This document shows positions 7,400-15,498 of a DNA stretch of 64,000 nt, in pieces. Source of the DNA: UBA11475 sp045655805. Its GTDB lineage: Bacteria > Bacillota > Clostridia > Christensenellales > Borkfalkiaceae. The position numbers and the translations under genes were made by a program. The notes under the pieces were generated by a model. The model ran no database searches. It was not told the origin of the DNA and worked only from the letters and a program-made list of their open reading frames with translations. Each line of letters starts with the position of its first letter. Positions within the stretch are counted from its first letter, which is position 1. Location of the stretch: NCBI GenBank assembly GCA_045655805.1, contig JAZOPZ010000013.1, positions 248,001 through 312,000 on the forward strand, read 5' to 3'.

Positions 7400-9019
7400 T
7401 TAATACATACCGCCGTTCATTGGTGGTTGTGCTGGCATAGGTTCAGGAATATCTGCAACTATACTTTCGGTAGTTAAAAGCACGCTAGCAACCGACGCTG
7501 CGTTTTCAAGGGCAGACCTAGTAACTTTTGTTGGGTCGATAATACCTGCTTCAACCATATCAACGTATTCTTCGGTAAGGGCGTTAAAGCCGTAATTTTT
7601 ATTATTAGATTTTAACACTTCGTGTAAAATTACAGCGCCGTCAAGCCCTGCGTTTGATGCAATTTGCTTGAGTGGGGTTTGAATAGCCTTCATAACAATA
7701 GTAGCCCCCGTTTTTTCGTCACCGAAAAGCGTTTCAACGTAATTTTTAACTGCTGGGATAGTAGTAATTAACGCGATACCACCACCTGGTACGATACCTT
7801 CTTGAACGGCTGCTCGAGTAGCGTTTAAAGCATCTTCAATACGAAGTTTCTTTTCTTTCATTTCAAGTTCAGTTGCAGCACCTACGTTAATAACGGCAAC
7901 GCCACCTGCAAGTTTGGCAAGGCGTTCTTGCAATTTTTCTTTATCGTAATCGGATGTCGTTACCTTAATTTGTTCTTTGATAGCAGTTTTTCTTGCTTCA
8001 ATCATTGAAGGGTGACCTACGCCACCTACGATAGTGGTGTTATCTTTATCAACCTTAACTGAAGAACATCTGCCAAGCATATCTAAAGTAACGTCCTTAA
8101 ATTCAAGACCAAGGTCTTGTGAAACCACTTGACCACCCGTTAAAATAGCAATATCTTCAAGCATAGCCTTTCTTCTTTCACCAAAACCTGGTGCTTTTAC
8201 TGCTACACAATTGAAAATGCCTTTTAATTTATTTACAACGAGTGCTGCTAAAGCATCGCCTTCAACGTCTTCAGCGATAATTAAAAGTTTTTGACCTTGT
8301 TGAGCAATAGGTTCAATTACAGGTAAAATTTCTTGTATCGAAGAAATTTTTTTATCGGTGATAAGAATAAGTGGATTTTCGAGAACGGCTTCCATCTTAT
8401 CGGTATTTGTAACCATATAAGCCGATGCGTAACCACGGTCGAATTGCATACCTTCAACGGTAGTGAGTTCGGTCTTCATAGTTTTGCTTTCTTCAATAGT
8501 AATTACGCCGTCTTTACCAACGGTTTCCATAGCGTCTGAAATGAGTGAGCCAACTTCTTCATCACCAGCTGAAATTGATGCAACTTGTGCAATAGACGTT
8601 TTGTTGGTAATTGGGGTAGAGATTTTTTTAAGTTCTTCAGTAACGACTGTAACTGCGCCGTTAATACCTTTTTTTAATATAATAGGGTTTGCGCCAGCAG
8701 CAACGTTTTTAAGACCTTCTTTAATAATTGCTTGAGCCAAAACCATTGCCGTAGTAGTTCCGTCGCCTGCAATATCGTTGGTTTTAGTTGAAACTTCTTT
8801 AACCATTGACGCGCCCATATTTTCGAAAGCATCTTCAAGTTCGATTTCTTTTGCAATAGTTACGCCGTCGTTAGTAATGAGTGGTGAACCATACTTTTTA
8901 TCGAGTACGACGTTTCTGCCTTTTGGGCCTAAAGTGATTTTTACGGTATTAGCAATGGTGTCAACGCCTTTTTCAAGGGCCTTTCTTGCATCTTCACCGT
9001 GCAATAATTGTTTAGCCAT
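7400..9019 (-). CDS. groEL: Chaperonin GroEL
   Basis: A 539-residue 60-kDa chaperonin. The diagnostic phosphate loop L-G-P-K-G-R-N-V and G-D-G-T-T-T-A are near residues 30-90, A-A-V-Q-E-G-I-V-P-G-G-G near 400, and the tail ends in a short G-G-M-Y instead of repeated GGM units. The ATG at 9019 is chosen because AGGAGG lies five bases upstream; a longer reading frame to 9040 is not supported. It is the second gene of the groES-groEL operon, 13 bases after groES, under CIRCE control. Confidence 0.97.
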   Translation of the reverse strand: MAKQLLHGEDARKALEKGVDTIANTVKITLGPKGRNVVLDKKYGSPLITNDGVTIAKEIELEDAFENMGASMVKEVSTKTNDIAGDGTTTAMVLAQAIIKEGLKNVAAGANPIILKKGINGAVTVVTEELKKISTPITNKTSIAQVASISAGDEEVGSLISDAMETVGKDGVITIEESKTMKTELTTVEGMQFDRGYASAYMVTNTDKMEAVLENPLILITDKKISSIQEILPVIEPIAQQGQKLLIIAEDVEGDALAALVVNKLKGIFNCVAVKAPGFGERRKAMLEDIAILTGGQVVSQDLGLEFKDVTLDMLGRCSSVKVDKDNTTIVGGVGHPSMIEARKTAIKEQIKVTTSDYDKEKLQERLAKLAGGVAVINVGAATELEMKEKKLRIEDALNATRAAVQEGIVPGGGIALITTIPAVKNYVETLFGDEKTGATIVMKAIQTPLKQIASNAGLDGAVILHEVLKSNNKNYGFNALTEEYVDMVEAGIIDPTKVTRSALENAASVASVLLTTESIVADIPEPMPAQPPMNGGMY

Positions 9020-9032
9020 AATATGCCTCCTA

Positions 9033-9317
9033 TTATTCAACGATAGCGAGAATATCCGCTTGTTTTATAATTGTTACTTCTTTGCCGTCAAGTTTAAAGT
9101 CGGAACCTGCGTATTTTGAATATAAAACGGTATCTCCAACTTTAACTTGCATAACGACTTCTTTGCCGTCGATTACGCCACCTGGACCAACTGCTACAAC
9201 TTTTGCAAGTTGTTGTTTTTCTTGTGAAGCGGTAGGTAAAATAAATCCGCTTTTGGTAGTTTCCTCATTTTCGGTTGCTTCAACAACTACTTTATCGAAT
9301 AATGGTATGATTTTCAT
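9033..9317 (-). CDS. groES: Co-chaperonin GroES
   Basis: A 94-residue 10-kDa chaperonin with the K-I-I-P-L-F-D-K-V-V-V opening, the mobile loop (about residues 16-32, T-K-S-G-F-I-L-P) and the G-P-G turn. It caps the GroEL ring. The ribosome site AGGAGGTGC precedes the ATG. It is the first gene of the operon, directly downstream of a promoter with a CIRCE operator. Confidence 0.96.
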   Translation of the reverse strand: MKIIPLFDKVVVEATENEETTKSGFILPTASQEKQQLAKVVAVGPGGVIDGKEVVMQVKVGDTVLYSKYAGSDFKLDGKEVTIIKQADILAIVE

Positions 9318-9332
9318 TTTGCACCTCCTATT

Positions 9333-9359
9333 TTAGCACTTTAACGGTTAGAGTGCTGA
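9333..9359 (-). promoter_or_regulatory. CIRCE operator (HrcA binding site)
   Basis: TTAGCACTT, nine bases, GAGTGCTGA: two mismatches from the consensus inverted repeat TTAGCACTC-N9-GAGTGCTAA. It lies between the groESL promoter and the groES start, the classical position for HrcA repression. Confidence 0.93.
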
Positions 9360-9368
9360 CTACATATA

Positions 9369-9396
9369 ATTATATACAAACGGCAAATTTTGTCAA
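9369..9396 (-). promoter_or_regulatory. groESL promoter
   Basis: Minus strand TTGACA (9391-9396), 16 bases, TATAAT (9369-9374), immediately upstream of CIRCE. Confidence 0.8.
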
Positions 9397-9548
9397 CCAT
9401 TTATTTAAAATTTTTTCTTTTTTTTACGTATGTACTTAAAAATTGCAAATAGTGTTGTAATTTTGACTAGTTTGTGTTATTATTATAAAAAAATAAAAAA
9501 CAAGTTATACTGCGAGTAAAATTTGTTTTTGTTGTATTTGGGTGAATT

Positions 9549-10010
9549 ATGTTGAACAAATGGGATAAAAGATTTATGGAAATGGCTGAAGTCGTTGCGA
9601 CTTGGTCAAGTTGTTATCAAGAAAATAGACACGTAGGGGCAGTAGTCGTTAAAGATAAAAGAATTTTAACGACGGGCTATAACGGTGCGCCTGCAGGAAT
9701 TACTAGTTGCGCTGAACGTGGCGTGTGTTTAAGGCGTGAACGTAATATTCCGTCGGGAACCATGCAAGAAGTCTGCTACGCTGTACACGCTGAACAAAAC
9801 GCAATTTGTCAAGCGGCAAAAATTGGTGTTAGTTTAGAGGGAGCAACGCTTTATTGCACGCATCAACCTTGCGTAATTTGCGCTAGAATTATTATAAATT
9901 CGGGTATTAAGCGTATAATTTACAAATACGGTTATCCTGATGAATTTGCTATGCAACTTTTTAGTGAATCAGGTATGGAAGTTATTAAATACGACGATTT
10001 AGAAAAATAG
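9549..10010 (+). CDS. dCMP deaminase (ComEB type)
   Basis: A 153-residue zinc deaminase converting dCMP to dUMP for thymidylate synthesis. The catalytic H-A-E is at residues 80-82 and the zinc cysteines are Cys108 and Cys111 in Q-P-C-V-I-C. The G-Y-N-G-A-P-A-G substrate loop and the second Cys/His-rich insertion (C-A-E-R-G-V-C, 54-60) are those of dCMP deaminases and of ComEB. It is monocistronic, divergent from groESL, with a terminator right after. No competence genes are adjacent. Confidence 0.92.
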   Translation: MLNKWDKRFMEMAEVVATWSSCYQENRHVGAVVVKDKRILTTGYNGAPAGITSCAERGVCLRRERNIPSGTMQEVCYAVHAEQNAICQAAKIGVSLEGATLYCTHQPCVICARIIINSGIKRIIYKYGYPDEFAMQLFSESGMEVIKYDDLEK

Positions 10011-10022
10011 TTTGATAAAATC

Positions 10023-10046
10023 AAAAGCGGACAACCGTCCGCTTTT
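10023..10046. terminator. Bidirectional terminator, dCMP deaminase and fliB-like
   Basis: AAAAGCGGAC with GTCCGCTTTT around a 4-base loop, between two convergent genes. Confidence 0.88.
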
Positions 10047-10049
10047 TTG

Positions 10050-10967
10050 TTAGAGTATTTTTTTTAATTTTTTAAGGTTTTTGTCACTATGTATTACGTC
10101 TCTAGAGTAAAGCCTTATTGCATCGCTTATTGGCAATGTTTTTGAAAGCAACAAAATAGTGTAAATTGACGACAATATAAATTTAATTATTTTTGACTTA
10201 TCTTCACCAAAAACTGCAGTTAAGTAAAATCTAAAAACATAAGCAACAATCAAGTTGTTTAAAATTGATGCAGTTTTAGTATCAAGTGGAAAAATTTTAA
10301 AATCCTTACTATAATAAAGTAATTTGATAGCGTCTTTTAACGGTTTTCGCGTATAGTCGCATTTATTAAGTTTTTTAAGGAACTTTGCATAATTTTTTAG
10401 TGGGTTTTTAGGTGATTTTTCGCCAGAAAATTGAAAGATTTTTATAAGTTTATTTTTGAAGTCACTATCGGATTTTATGATTTCAAAAATTTTATCACGT
10501 TCGGCTTTTAATTGAAAATAAAAGTCGTGATCAATATCGTTTGGCGTAACGGCAAAATCGGCGTATTCGGATAAAACTTCTAACGAATTTTCTTCAATTA
10601 AGAGTCTTACGGCCTCGGGGCAAGAAAGTGAAAAGCAAACTTCTAAAACACCACCGAAATCGTTTATAAATCGTGGGTGATTAAAACAAACTTCACTTAA
10701 TGCGCTTTCGCCTAAATTTGTGTAAATTTTGCAAAGATTTTTTTCGTCTAAAAAAGCACAACGTTCACACTTTTGCTTTGTAACGTAACCATTTTTTGTG
10801 AGTTCTAAATTATTTTTAAGTTCTTCTGAAAAATCTGATTTGACGTTAAAATATTTTTGAACAGTTTTATCGTCGATAGAAATTGTCCAACCTGCGCAAC
10901 AAGTATCGGGGCAGTTTTCAGCCGTGCATTTGAAATTTTTATAACAGTTTAATAATTGTTTTTTCAT
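10050..10967 (-). CDS. FliB-like lysine N-methylase, cysteine cluster protein
   Basis: A 305-residue protein starting M-K-K-Q-L-L-N-C-Y-K-N-F. Cysteines 8, 14, 19, 23 and 24 form the C-x5-C-x4-C-P-D-T-C-C pattern of the FliB/YkgJ family, with more cysteines (C-E-R-C, then C-K, C-F) that could bind an Fe-S cluster. Some members methylate flagellin lysines; many occur without flagella and have unknown targets. No flagellar gene is in this window. The ATG at 10967 is preferred over upstream codons because it begins the conserved part, although its ribosome site is weak. Confidence 0.75.
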   Translation of the reverse strand: MKKQLLNCYKNFKCTAENCPDTCCAGWTISIDDKTVQKYFNVKSDFSEELKNNLELTKNGYVTKQKCERCAFLDEKNLCKIYTNLGESALSEVCFNHPRFINDFGGVLEVCFSLSCPEAVRLLIEENSLEVLSEYADFAVTPNDIDHDFYFQLKAERDKIFEIIKSDSDFKNKLIKIFQFSGEKSPKNPLKNYAKFLKKLNKCDYTRKPLKDAIKLLYYSKDFKIFPLDTKTASILNNLIVAYVFRFYLTAVFGEDKSKIIKFILSSIYTILLLSKTLPISDAIRLYSRDVIHSDKNLKKLKKIL

Positions 10968-11032
10968 ACTAACATTATATCGTAATTTAACAAAAATGCA
11001 ATTAAATAAGCAAGATTTTTGAGATATCAATG

Positions 11033-11061
11033 TTGACAAACAGTAATTTCTATTATATAAT
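11033..11061 (+). promoter_or_regulatory. Promoter of the glycerol-1-phosphate dehydrogenase gene
   Basis: TTGACA (11033-11038), 17 bases, TATAAT (11056-11061): a consensus promoter. Confidence 0.85.
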
Positions 11062-11089
11062 TAAAAAAGTTGAATTTGAATAATATAAA

Positions 11090-11135
11090 TTTTAGAGAGA
11101 CTTACTATGATTTTTTAGAGAGACTTACTATGATT
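11090..11135 (+). repeat. 23-bp tandem duplication of the translation start region
   Basis: The 23 bases at 11090-11112 recur exactly at 11113-11135. Each copy contains AGAGAG followed by an ATG (11107 and 11130). The first ATG reads M-I-F-stop; the second opens the dehydrogenase. The upstream copy is thus a duplicated initiation site with a three-residue ORF. Confidence 0.9.
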
Positions 11136-12395
11136 GACTTCAAAAAACTTATTGCAGAGTATGAAAATTGTTCGTGTGGTATGGAACACGAATGTGCTAT
11201 TCACGACGTAAGAATTGCTAGTGGTTTAGTGAACAAAGTGGGGGATATTCTTAAAGAAAATTCCTTTCCAAAGAAATTGTTAGTTGTTGCTGACGTTGAT
11301 ACCTTAAAGGCTGCTGATGGTATTTTAGATAGTCTTAAAGATTTTGATATCAAATTACACGTATACGACTTTTTAAGGGTTGCTACGATCTCTGGCGTAA
11401 AAGAACTCGAGGCATTTATTGACGAAGGCTACAAGGCTATTTTAGGCGTTGGTACGGGTTCTGTGCACGATACCTGTCGCCAAGCAAGTGCAAACAAAAA
11501 AGTTCCACTTTGTCTTTTTGCAACAGCACCATCAATGGATGGTTTTGCGTCTTATAGCGCTCCACTCGTAGACGGTTGTTTTAAAATCACTTATCCTGCT
11601 AAATGTCCTGAAGTTATAATTGGCGATACCAAAATTTTGGCTAAAGCGCCGGTTGAACTTAAATCTGCAGGTTTTGGCGATATGCTTTCAAAGTACGTAG
11701 CAATTGTTGACTGGCAAGTTTCACACCTCTTAACTGGTGAAAGTTACTGTGATAAGGTTTGTGGGCTTACCCGTTTTGCAGTTGATAATATTATGAAGAT
11801 GGCTGATAAGGTTACGCTTAACGATGAAGAAACCGCAGGGGCTATTTTTGAAGCGTTATTACTTACTGGTATTGCGATGAGTTTTACTAAAACTTCACGC
11901 CCTGGTAGTGGTACGGAACATATTCAAGCGCATTACTGGGAATGTATTGAATTACTAGAAAACAAAATACCAAACTTTCACGGTATTGACGTTGGCGTTT
12001 CAACGTTAATGATTATTAAATTCTATAAAGAACTTGCAAAACTTAAAAAAGTTGTTGCTAAAAAAGAAGAAAACGATTGGGATGAAATTTACAGGATTTA
12101 CGGTAAACTCGCCGACGACGTTAAAAGGTTAAATACTCCTGATACTATTACTGACCCTATCAATCCTGCTGATATCGAAAAATATTGGGATAAGATTGTT
12201 GCTATAGTCGATTCTATTCCGTCGTATGAAGAATGTGAACTCGCTATGAAACAGGCAGGTTGTCCTCTTACTACGGACGAAATTGGTAAAGACGCTAAAT
12301 TCGTTGAAGAAGGCTTTAAGTATCATCCATATATGCGTAGAAGGTTGTCTCTTAAGAGAGTTTCGCATATGATTGATTTTGAAAAGTCTAAATAA
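11130..12395 (+). CDS. egsA: sn-glycerol-1-phosphate dehydrogenase (AraM/EgsA family)
   Basis: A 421-residue member of the Fe/Ni-dependent dehydrogenase superfamily, AraM/EgsA branch, reducing dihydroxyacetone phosphate to sn-glycerol 1-phosphate. Visible motifs are the nucleotide-binding G-V-G-T-G-S-V-H-D-T, metal-ligand segments G-F-G-D-M-L-S-K-Y (Asp), G-S-G-T-E-H (His) and F-H-G (His). G1P is the archaeal lipid backbone; in bacteria such as B. subtilis it feeds a minor arylated lipid. The start at 11130 follows an exact duplication of the initiation region. It stands alone with its own promoter and terminator. Confidence 0.85.
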   Translation: MIDFKKLIAEYENCSCGMEHECAIHDVRIASGLVNKVGDILKENSFPKKLLVVADVDTLKAADGILDSLKDFDIKLHVYDFLRVATISGVKELEAFIDEGYKAILGVGTGSVHDTCRQASANKKVPLCLFATAPSMDGFASYSAPLVDGCFKITYPAKCPEVIIGDTKILAKAPVELKSAGFGDMLSKYVAIVDWQVSHLLTGESYCDKVCGLTRFAVDNIMKMADKVTLNDEETAGAIFEALLLTGIAMSFTKTSRPGSGTEHIQAHYWECIELLENKIPNFHGIDVGVSTLMIIKFYKELAKLKKVVAKKEENDWDEIYRIYGKLADDVKRLNTPDTITDPINPADIEKYWDKIVAIVDSIPSYEECELAMKQAGCPLTTDEIGKDAKFVEEGFKYHPYMRRRLSLKRVSHMIDFEKSK

Positions 12396-12415
12396 TTCAT
12401 AATATTTTACAATAA

Positions 12416-12444
12416 AAAACCGATAGAGCACGTCTATCGGTTTT
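12416..12444. terminator. Bidirectional terminator, egsA and araC-family gene
   Basis: A 12-bp stem (12416-12427 with 12433-12444) flanked by A and T runs between convergent genes. Confidence 0.88.
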
Positions 12445-12449
12445 TTTGG

Positions 12450-13253
12450 TTATAATGATTTTAAATATTCTGTAGGGGTGATCTTTTCAATTTCTAAAAA
12501 AGCTCTATTAAAAGACCGTACTGAACCAAAACCCGTCTTAAAAGAAACTTCTGCGACGGTGAATTCTTTTTGTGCTAATAGTTTTTTAGCGTAGTCAATG
12601 CGATAACTGTTAACGAATTGATTAAAATTCGTGTTAAAGCAGTTGTTAAAATATCTTGAAAGATAATGTTTTTCGTATCCAAGATGGTTGGAAAGTGTGT
12701 CTAGTGAGATGTTTTCAGTATAATTGGTTGCGATATATTCTATAATTTTACGATATAAATCAGTCTTATTGCTTGATTTTGAAACAAAGGTTTTTTGTCT
12801 TACAAATTCAGCGGTGATTAAGTTAAAGATAGATGATAGTTTTAGTATTTTTTCTTGTTCAGTCTTTGCAAAATTAGGGTGAACAGGGTTGGCGTTTATT
12901 AAATTATCCAAAAGATAGTTTTCGGTTTCTTTTTGCAAAGTAAAGACGTTGCTCGTGGTTTTATTCGAGATAAAATCGGCAAAGTATGGTACGTAATCTT
13001 TCGAAAAGACGCATACCCACGCTTTTGAAGTTTTTTCGGTAGCATAAGAGTGCGCTTGGTTAGGTAAAATAAGTGCTAATTCATTTTGCTTTATTTTTGT
13101 CGTAGTTGCGTTTAGGGTAAGAGAAACTTCGCCTTGTAACACGAAAACGAGTTCTAAATCTTTGTGAAAATGTGGTATATAATGGAAATCGTCGTAAAAA
13201 ACAACGTCTAAATTAAATGGTTTTATGGAGTTGTGTTCTTGGTATGATATCAT
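12450..13253 (-). CDS. AraC family transcriptional regulator with cupin sensor
   Basis: A 267-residue regulator: N-terminal cupin-like sensing domain (residues about 10-130, with H-F-H-K-D-L-E) and a C-terminal double helix-turn-helix (about 165-265, ending R-S-F-N-R-A-F, then I-T-P-T-E-Y-L-K-S-L). It is divergent from the glycyl radical enzyme gene with 108 bases between them. Both genes have promoters there and a direct repeat that could be its binding site. It probably senses a sugar-like inducer and activates the radical enzyme operon. GAGGAG precedes the ATG. Confidence 0.88.
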   Translation of the reverse strand: MISYQEHNSIKPFNLDVVFYDDFHYIPHFHKDLELVFVLQGEVSLTLNATTTKIKQNELALILPNQAHSYATEKTSKAWVCVFSKDYVPYFADFISNKTTSNVFTLQKETENYLLDNLINANPVHPNFAKTEQEKILKLSSIFNLITAEFVRQKTFVSKSSNKTDLYRKIIEYIATNYTENISLDTLSNHLGYEKHYLSRYFNNCFNTNFNQFVNSYRIDYAKKLLAQKEFTVAEVSFKTGFGSVRSFNRAFLEIEKITPTEYLKSL

Positions 13254-13278
13254 AATTACTCCTCAAAAAGATAATTTC

Positions 13279-13319
13279 TGTCTATAAGTATACAATATTT
13301 TTCTTGAATTGTCTATAGT
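13279..13319. promoter_or_regulatory. Direct repeat, candidate AraC-regulator sites
   Basis: TGTCTATA is at 13279-13286 and again at 13310-13317, 31 bases (about three helical turns) apart, each followed by a short GT(A/T) match. The second copy covers the -35 of the araC-type promoter and the spacer of the enzyme promoter. Direct repeats are the usual target of AraC proteins. Confidence 0.45.
13287..13315 (-). promoter_or_regulatory. Promoter of the AraC-family gene
   Basis: Minus strand TAGACA (13310-13315), 17 bases, TATACT (13287-13292), interleaved with the divergent enzyme promoter. Confidence 0.6.
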
Positions 13320-13332
13320 TGTAGGGTATAAT
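13304..13332 (+). promoter_or_regulatory. Promoter of the glycyl radical enzyme gene
   Basis: TTGAAT (13304-13309), 17 bases, TATAAT (13327-13332), 30 bases ahead of the ATG. Confidence 0.7.
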
Positions 13333-13361
13333 TATGGTAAGAATAAAAAAAGGGGAATTTT

Positions 13362-15416
13362 ATGACTAAAAGAATTCAAAGATTGCGTGACTATATCGTT
13401 AATCACGAGCATCACTCTTTAAGGCAAAGCAAAGAAGTATATGATAATATCGATATCTCCGATTATAAAGATGAAAGCAAGTCTTTGTGTATGCGTGTTG
13501 CGTTAAGGTTTAAAAAGGCGCTTGATAATGAAGTTCCTGTATTTTTGCCTGATGAAAAGATTGCTTTTACTAGAACTTTACCTGATTTACCACCAGTTAT
13601 CGAGTGGGAAGATATGCCAAAAGGTAGGGCTATCGTTGAAAAAGGTAGAGTTATGAATATCGCGCCAGACTACGGTAAAATTATTGCAAAAGGGCTTTTG
13701 GCTGTAAAAAAAGAGGTTGAAGAAAAACTCGCTTTAGGTAAAGAAGTGTCTAAAGATTTCTATGCGAGTGAACTTATAATATTAAATACTATCGAAAACT
13801 TTGTTAAAAGATACAGATTAGAGGCTGAAAGGTTAGGTTATATAGATATTGCTGAAGATCTTAAAGTAGTTCCTGCAAATCCACCAAAAACTTTCAAACA
13901 AGCACTACAAATGCTCCGTGTTTTACATTACTGCATTTGGGTGGAAGGTGAATATCACGTTACGCTTTGTAGGTTTGATCAAATTTTCTATCCATATCTT
14001 AAAAAAGATTTAGACGCAGGCGTCATTTCTAAAGAAGAAGCGTTGGAAATTTTAGAAGATTTCTTTATAAGTTGCAATAAAGATACTGACTTTTATAATG
14101 GTTTACAACAAGGCGATAACGGTCAAAGTATGGTTTTAGGTGGTCTTGATAAAGATGGTAACGATACTTACAATCTTTTGTCTGAACTATGCTTGCAAGC
14201 GAGCCTTGAACTTAAAGTAATTGACCCAAAAATCAATTTAAGGGTTAATAAAAACACGCCGAGAGAAAGACTTTTATTTGCATCAAAACTCACTGCACAA
14301 GGGCTTGGTTTTCCTCAATATTCAAACGACGAAATCGTTATAGAAGGGCTTAAAAAACTCGGTTACGACGAGGATGACGCTTACAATTATTGCGTTGCTG
14401 CTTGTTGGGAGTTTATTATTCCTGCAGTTGGTATGGAGGTCGTTAATATCGGTGCGCTATGCTATAACACGGTTGCAAACGATATTATTAAAGAATACGG
14501 TAAAAAGGTTGATTCTCTTGAGGAACTTGTTGACCTAACTGCAAAACGTATTAAAGAAGTAGCATTTATTGATGATATTTATAAGGATGAATTATTTATT
14601 GTACCGGCGCCGTTTATGTCGATTTTCTTTGATGGTTGTTTAGAAAATGGTAAAGATATTTCCCTTGGTAATAAATACAATAACTACGGTCAACACGGCG
14701 TGGGTATAGGCAACGCCGTAGATAGTTTAAGTAGTTTTGCTCATTTCGTTTACGATACGAAAGAAGTAACTGCTGACGAATATTTTAACGCAATTGAAAA
14801 CGATTACGTTGGTTATGAAGAATTGCGTAATAAAATTGTCAATTTTAAAGAAAAGTTTGGTAACGGTATTGCGAAAATTGACCAAATTGCGAAAAAATTG
14901 ATGAAAGCGCACTCTGATGCCGGTCTTGAATATAGAAATCCACGAGGTGGTATTTGCCGCGCTGGGACTGGTAGCGCAAACGTTTACGCTAGCCCTGAGG
15001 CAACTGTAGTTGTTGGTGCTGACGGTAGAAAGAAAGGGCAATTCTTTCCAGCAAACTATACACCGTCTATCATAATAAAAACGGACGGTCCTTTCTCGGT
15101 TATTAAGTCGCTTTCAACGCCGTCGCTCGTTGATTCTATAAATGGTGGACCAGCAACGTTTGAGTTTTCGGCTAACTCAATAGCGTCGGAACAAGGGGTT
15201 GAAAAGATTGCTTTACTAGTTGAAAACTTTATTAAATTTGGCGGACATCAATTACAACTTAACGTAATTAATAAGTCTGCTCTAATTGATGCGCAAAAAC
15301 ACCCTGAAAATTATCGCAATCTCATCGTTAGAGTTTGGGGTTGGAGTGGCTATTTTGTAGAACTTGATAAGCGTTATCAAGAACAAATTATTTTAAGGGC
15401 AGATTATTCGTTATAA
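13362..15416 (+). CDS. Glycyl radical enzyme of unassigned substrate (PFL-like)
   Basis: A 684-residue glycyl radical enzyme. The radical glycine is Gly660 in R-V-W-G-W-S-G-Y-F; the thiyl cysteine is Cys348 in A-A-C-W-E-F, with Glu350 two residues on as in the C-x-E dehydratase/lyase-like members. It lacks the C-C pair of pyruvate formate-lyase, so it is unlikely to be PflB. It is shorter than characterised eliminases (about 780-850 residues). The Trp after the active cysteine and in the radical loop are distinctive. AGGGGA precedes the ATG. A divergent AraC regulator and a downstream activase support a functional unit; the substrate is unknown to me. Confidence 0.85.
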   Translation: MTKRIQRLRDYIVNHEHHSLRQSKEVYDNIDISDYKDESKSLCMRVALRFKKALDNEVPVFLPDEKIAFTRTLPDLPPVIEWEDMPKGRAIVEKGRVMNIAPDYGKIIAKGLLAVKKEVEEKLALGKEVSKDFYASELIILNTIENFVKRYRLEAERLGYIDIAEDLKVVPANPPKTFKQALQMLRVLHYCIWVEGEYHVTLCRFDQIFYPYLKKDLDAGVISKEEALEILEDFFISCNKDTDFYNGLQQGDNGQSMVLGGLDKDGNDTYNLLSELCLQASLELKVIDPKINLRVNKNTPRERLLFASKLTAQGLGFPQYSNDEIVIEGLKKLGYDEDDAYNYCVAACWEFIIPAVGMEVVNIGALCYNTVANDIIKEYGKKVDSLEELVDLTAKRIKEVAFIDDIYKDELFIVPAPFMSIFFDGCLENGKDISLGNKYNNYGQHGVGIGNAVDSLSSFAHFVYDTKEVTADEYFNAIENDYVGYEELRNKIVNFKEKFGNGIAKIDQIAKKLMKAHSDAGLEYRNPRGGICRAGTGSANVYASPEATVVVGADGRKKGQFFPANYTPSIIIKTDGPFSVIKSLSTPSLVDSINGGPATFEFSANSIASEQGVEKIALLVENFIKFGGHQLQLNVINKSALIDAQKHPENYRNLIVRVWGWSGYFVELDKRYQEQIILRADYSL

Positions 15417-15422
15417 AATATT

Positions 15423-15456
15423 GTCAAGGAACGTTAATTTTATTGCGTTCCTTGAC
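15423..15456 (+). terminator. Terminator between enzyme and activase genes
   Basis: GTCAAGGAACG (15423-15433) pairs perfectly with CGTTCCTTGAC (15446-15456), followed by seven T. The 3' arm contains the -35 of the next promoter. Confidence 0.9.
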
Positions 15457-15480
15457 TTTTTTGTTTTACTCGCATATAAT
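15452..15480 (+). promoter_or_regulatory. Internal promoter for activase-nagB-nagA
   Basis: TTGACT (15452-15457), inside the terminator arm, 17 bases, TATAAT (15475-15480), 18 bases before the activase ATG. Confidence 0.75.
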
Positions 15481-15498
15481 TTATTAAAGGTGGTTAAA

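Noticed and set aside
13362..15416. Pyruvate formate-lyase PflB
   Set aside because: The adjacent Cys-Cys pair of PflB is replaced by A-C-W-E, and the activase has extra Fe-S clusters as in dehydratase-type systems.
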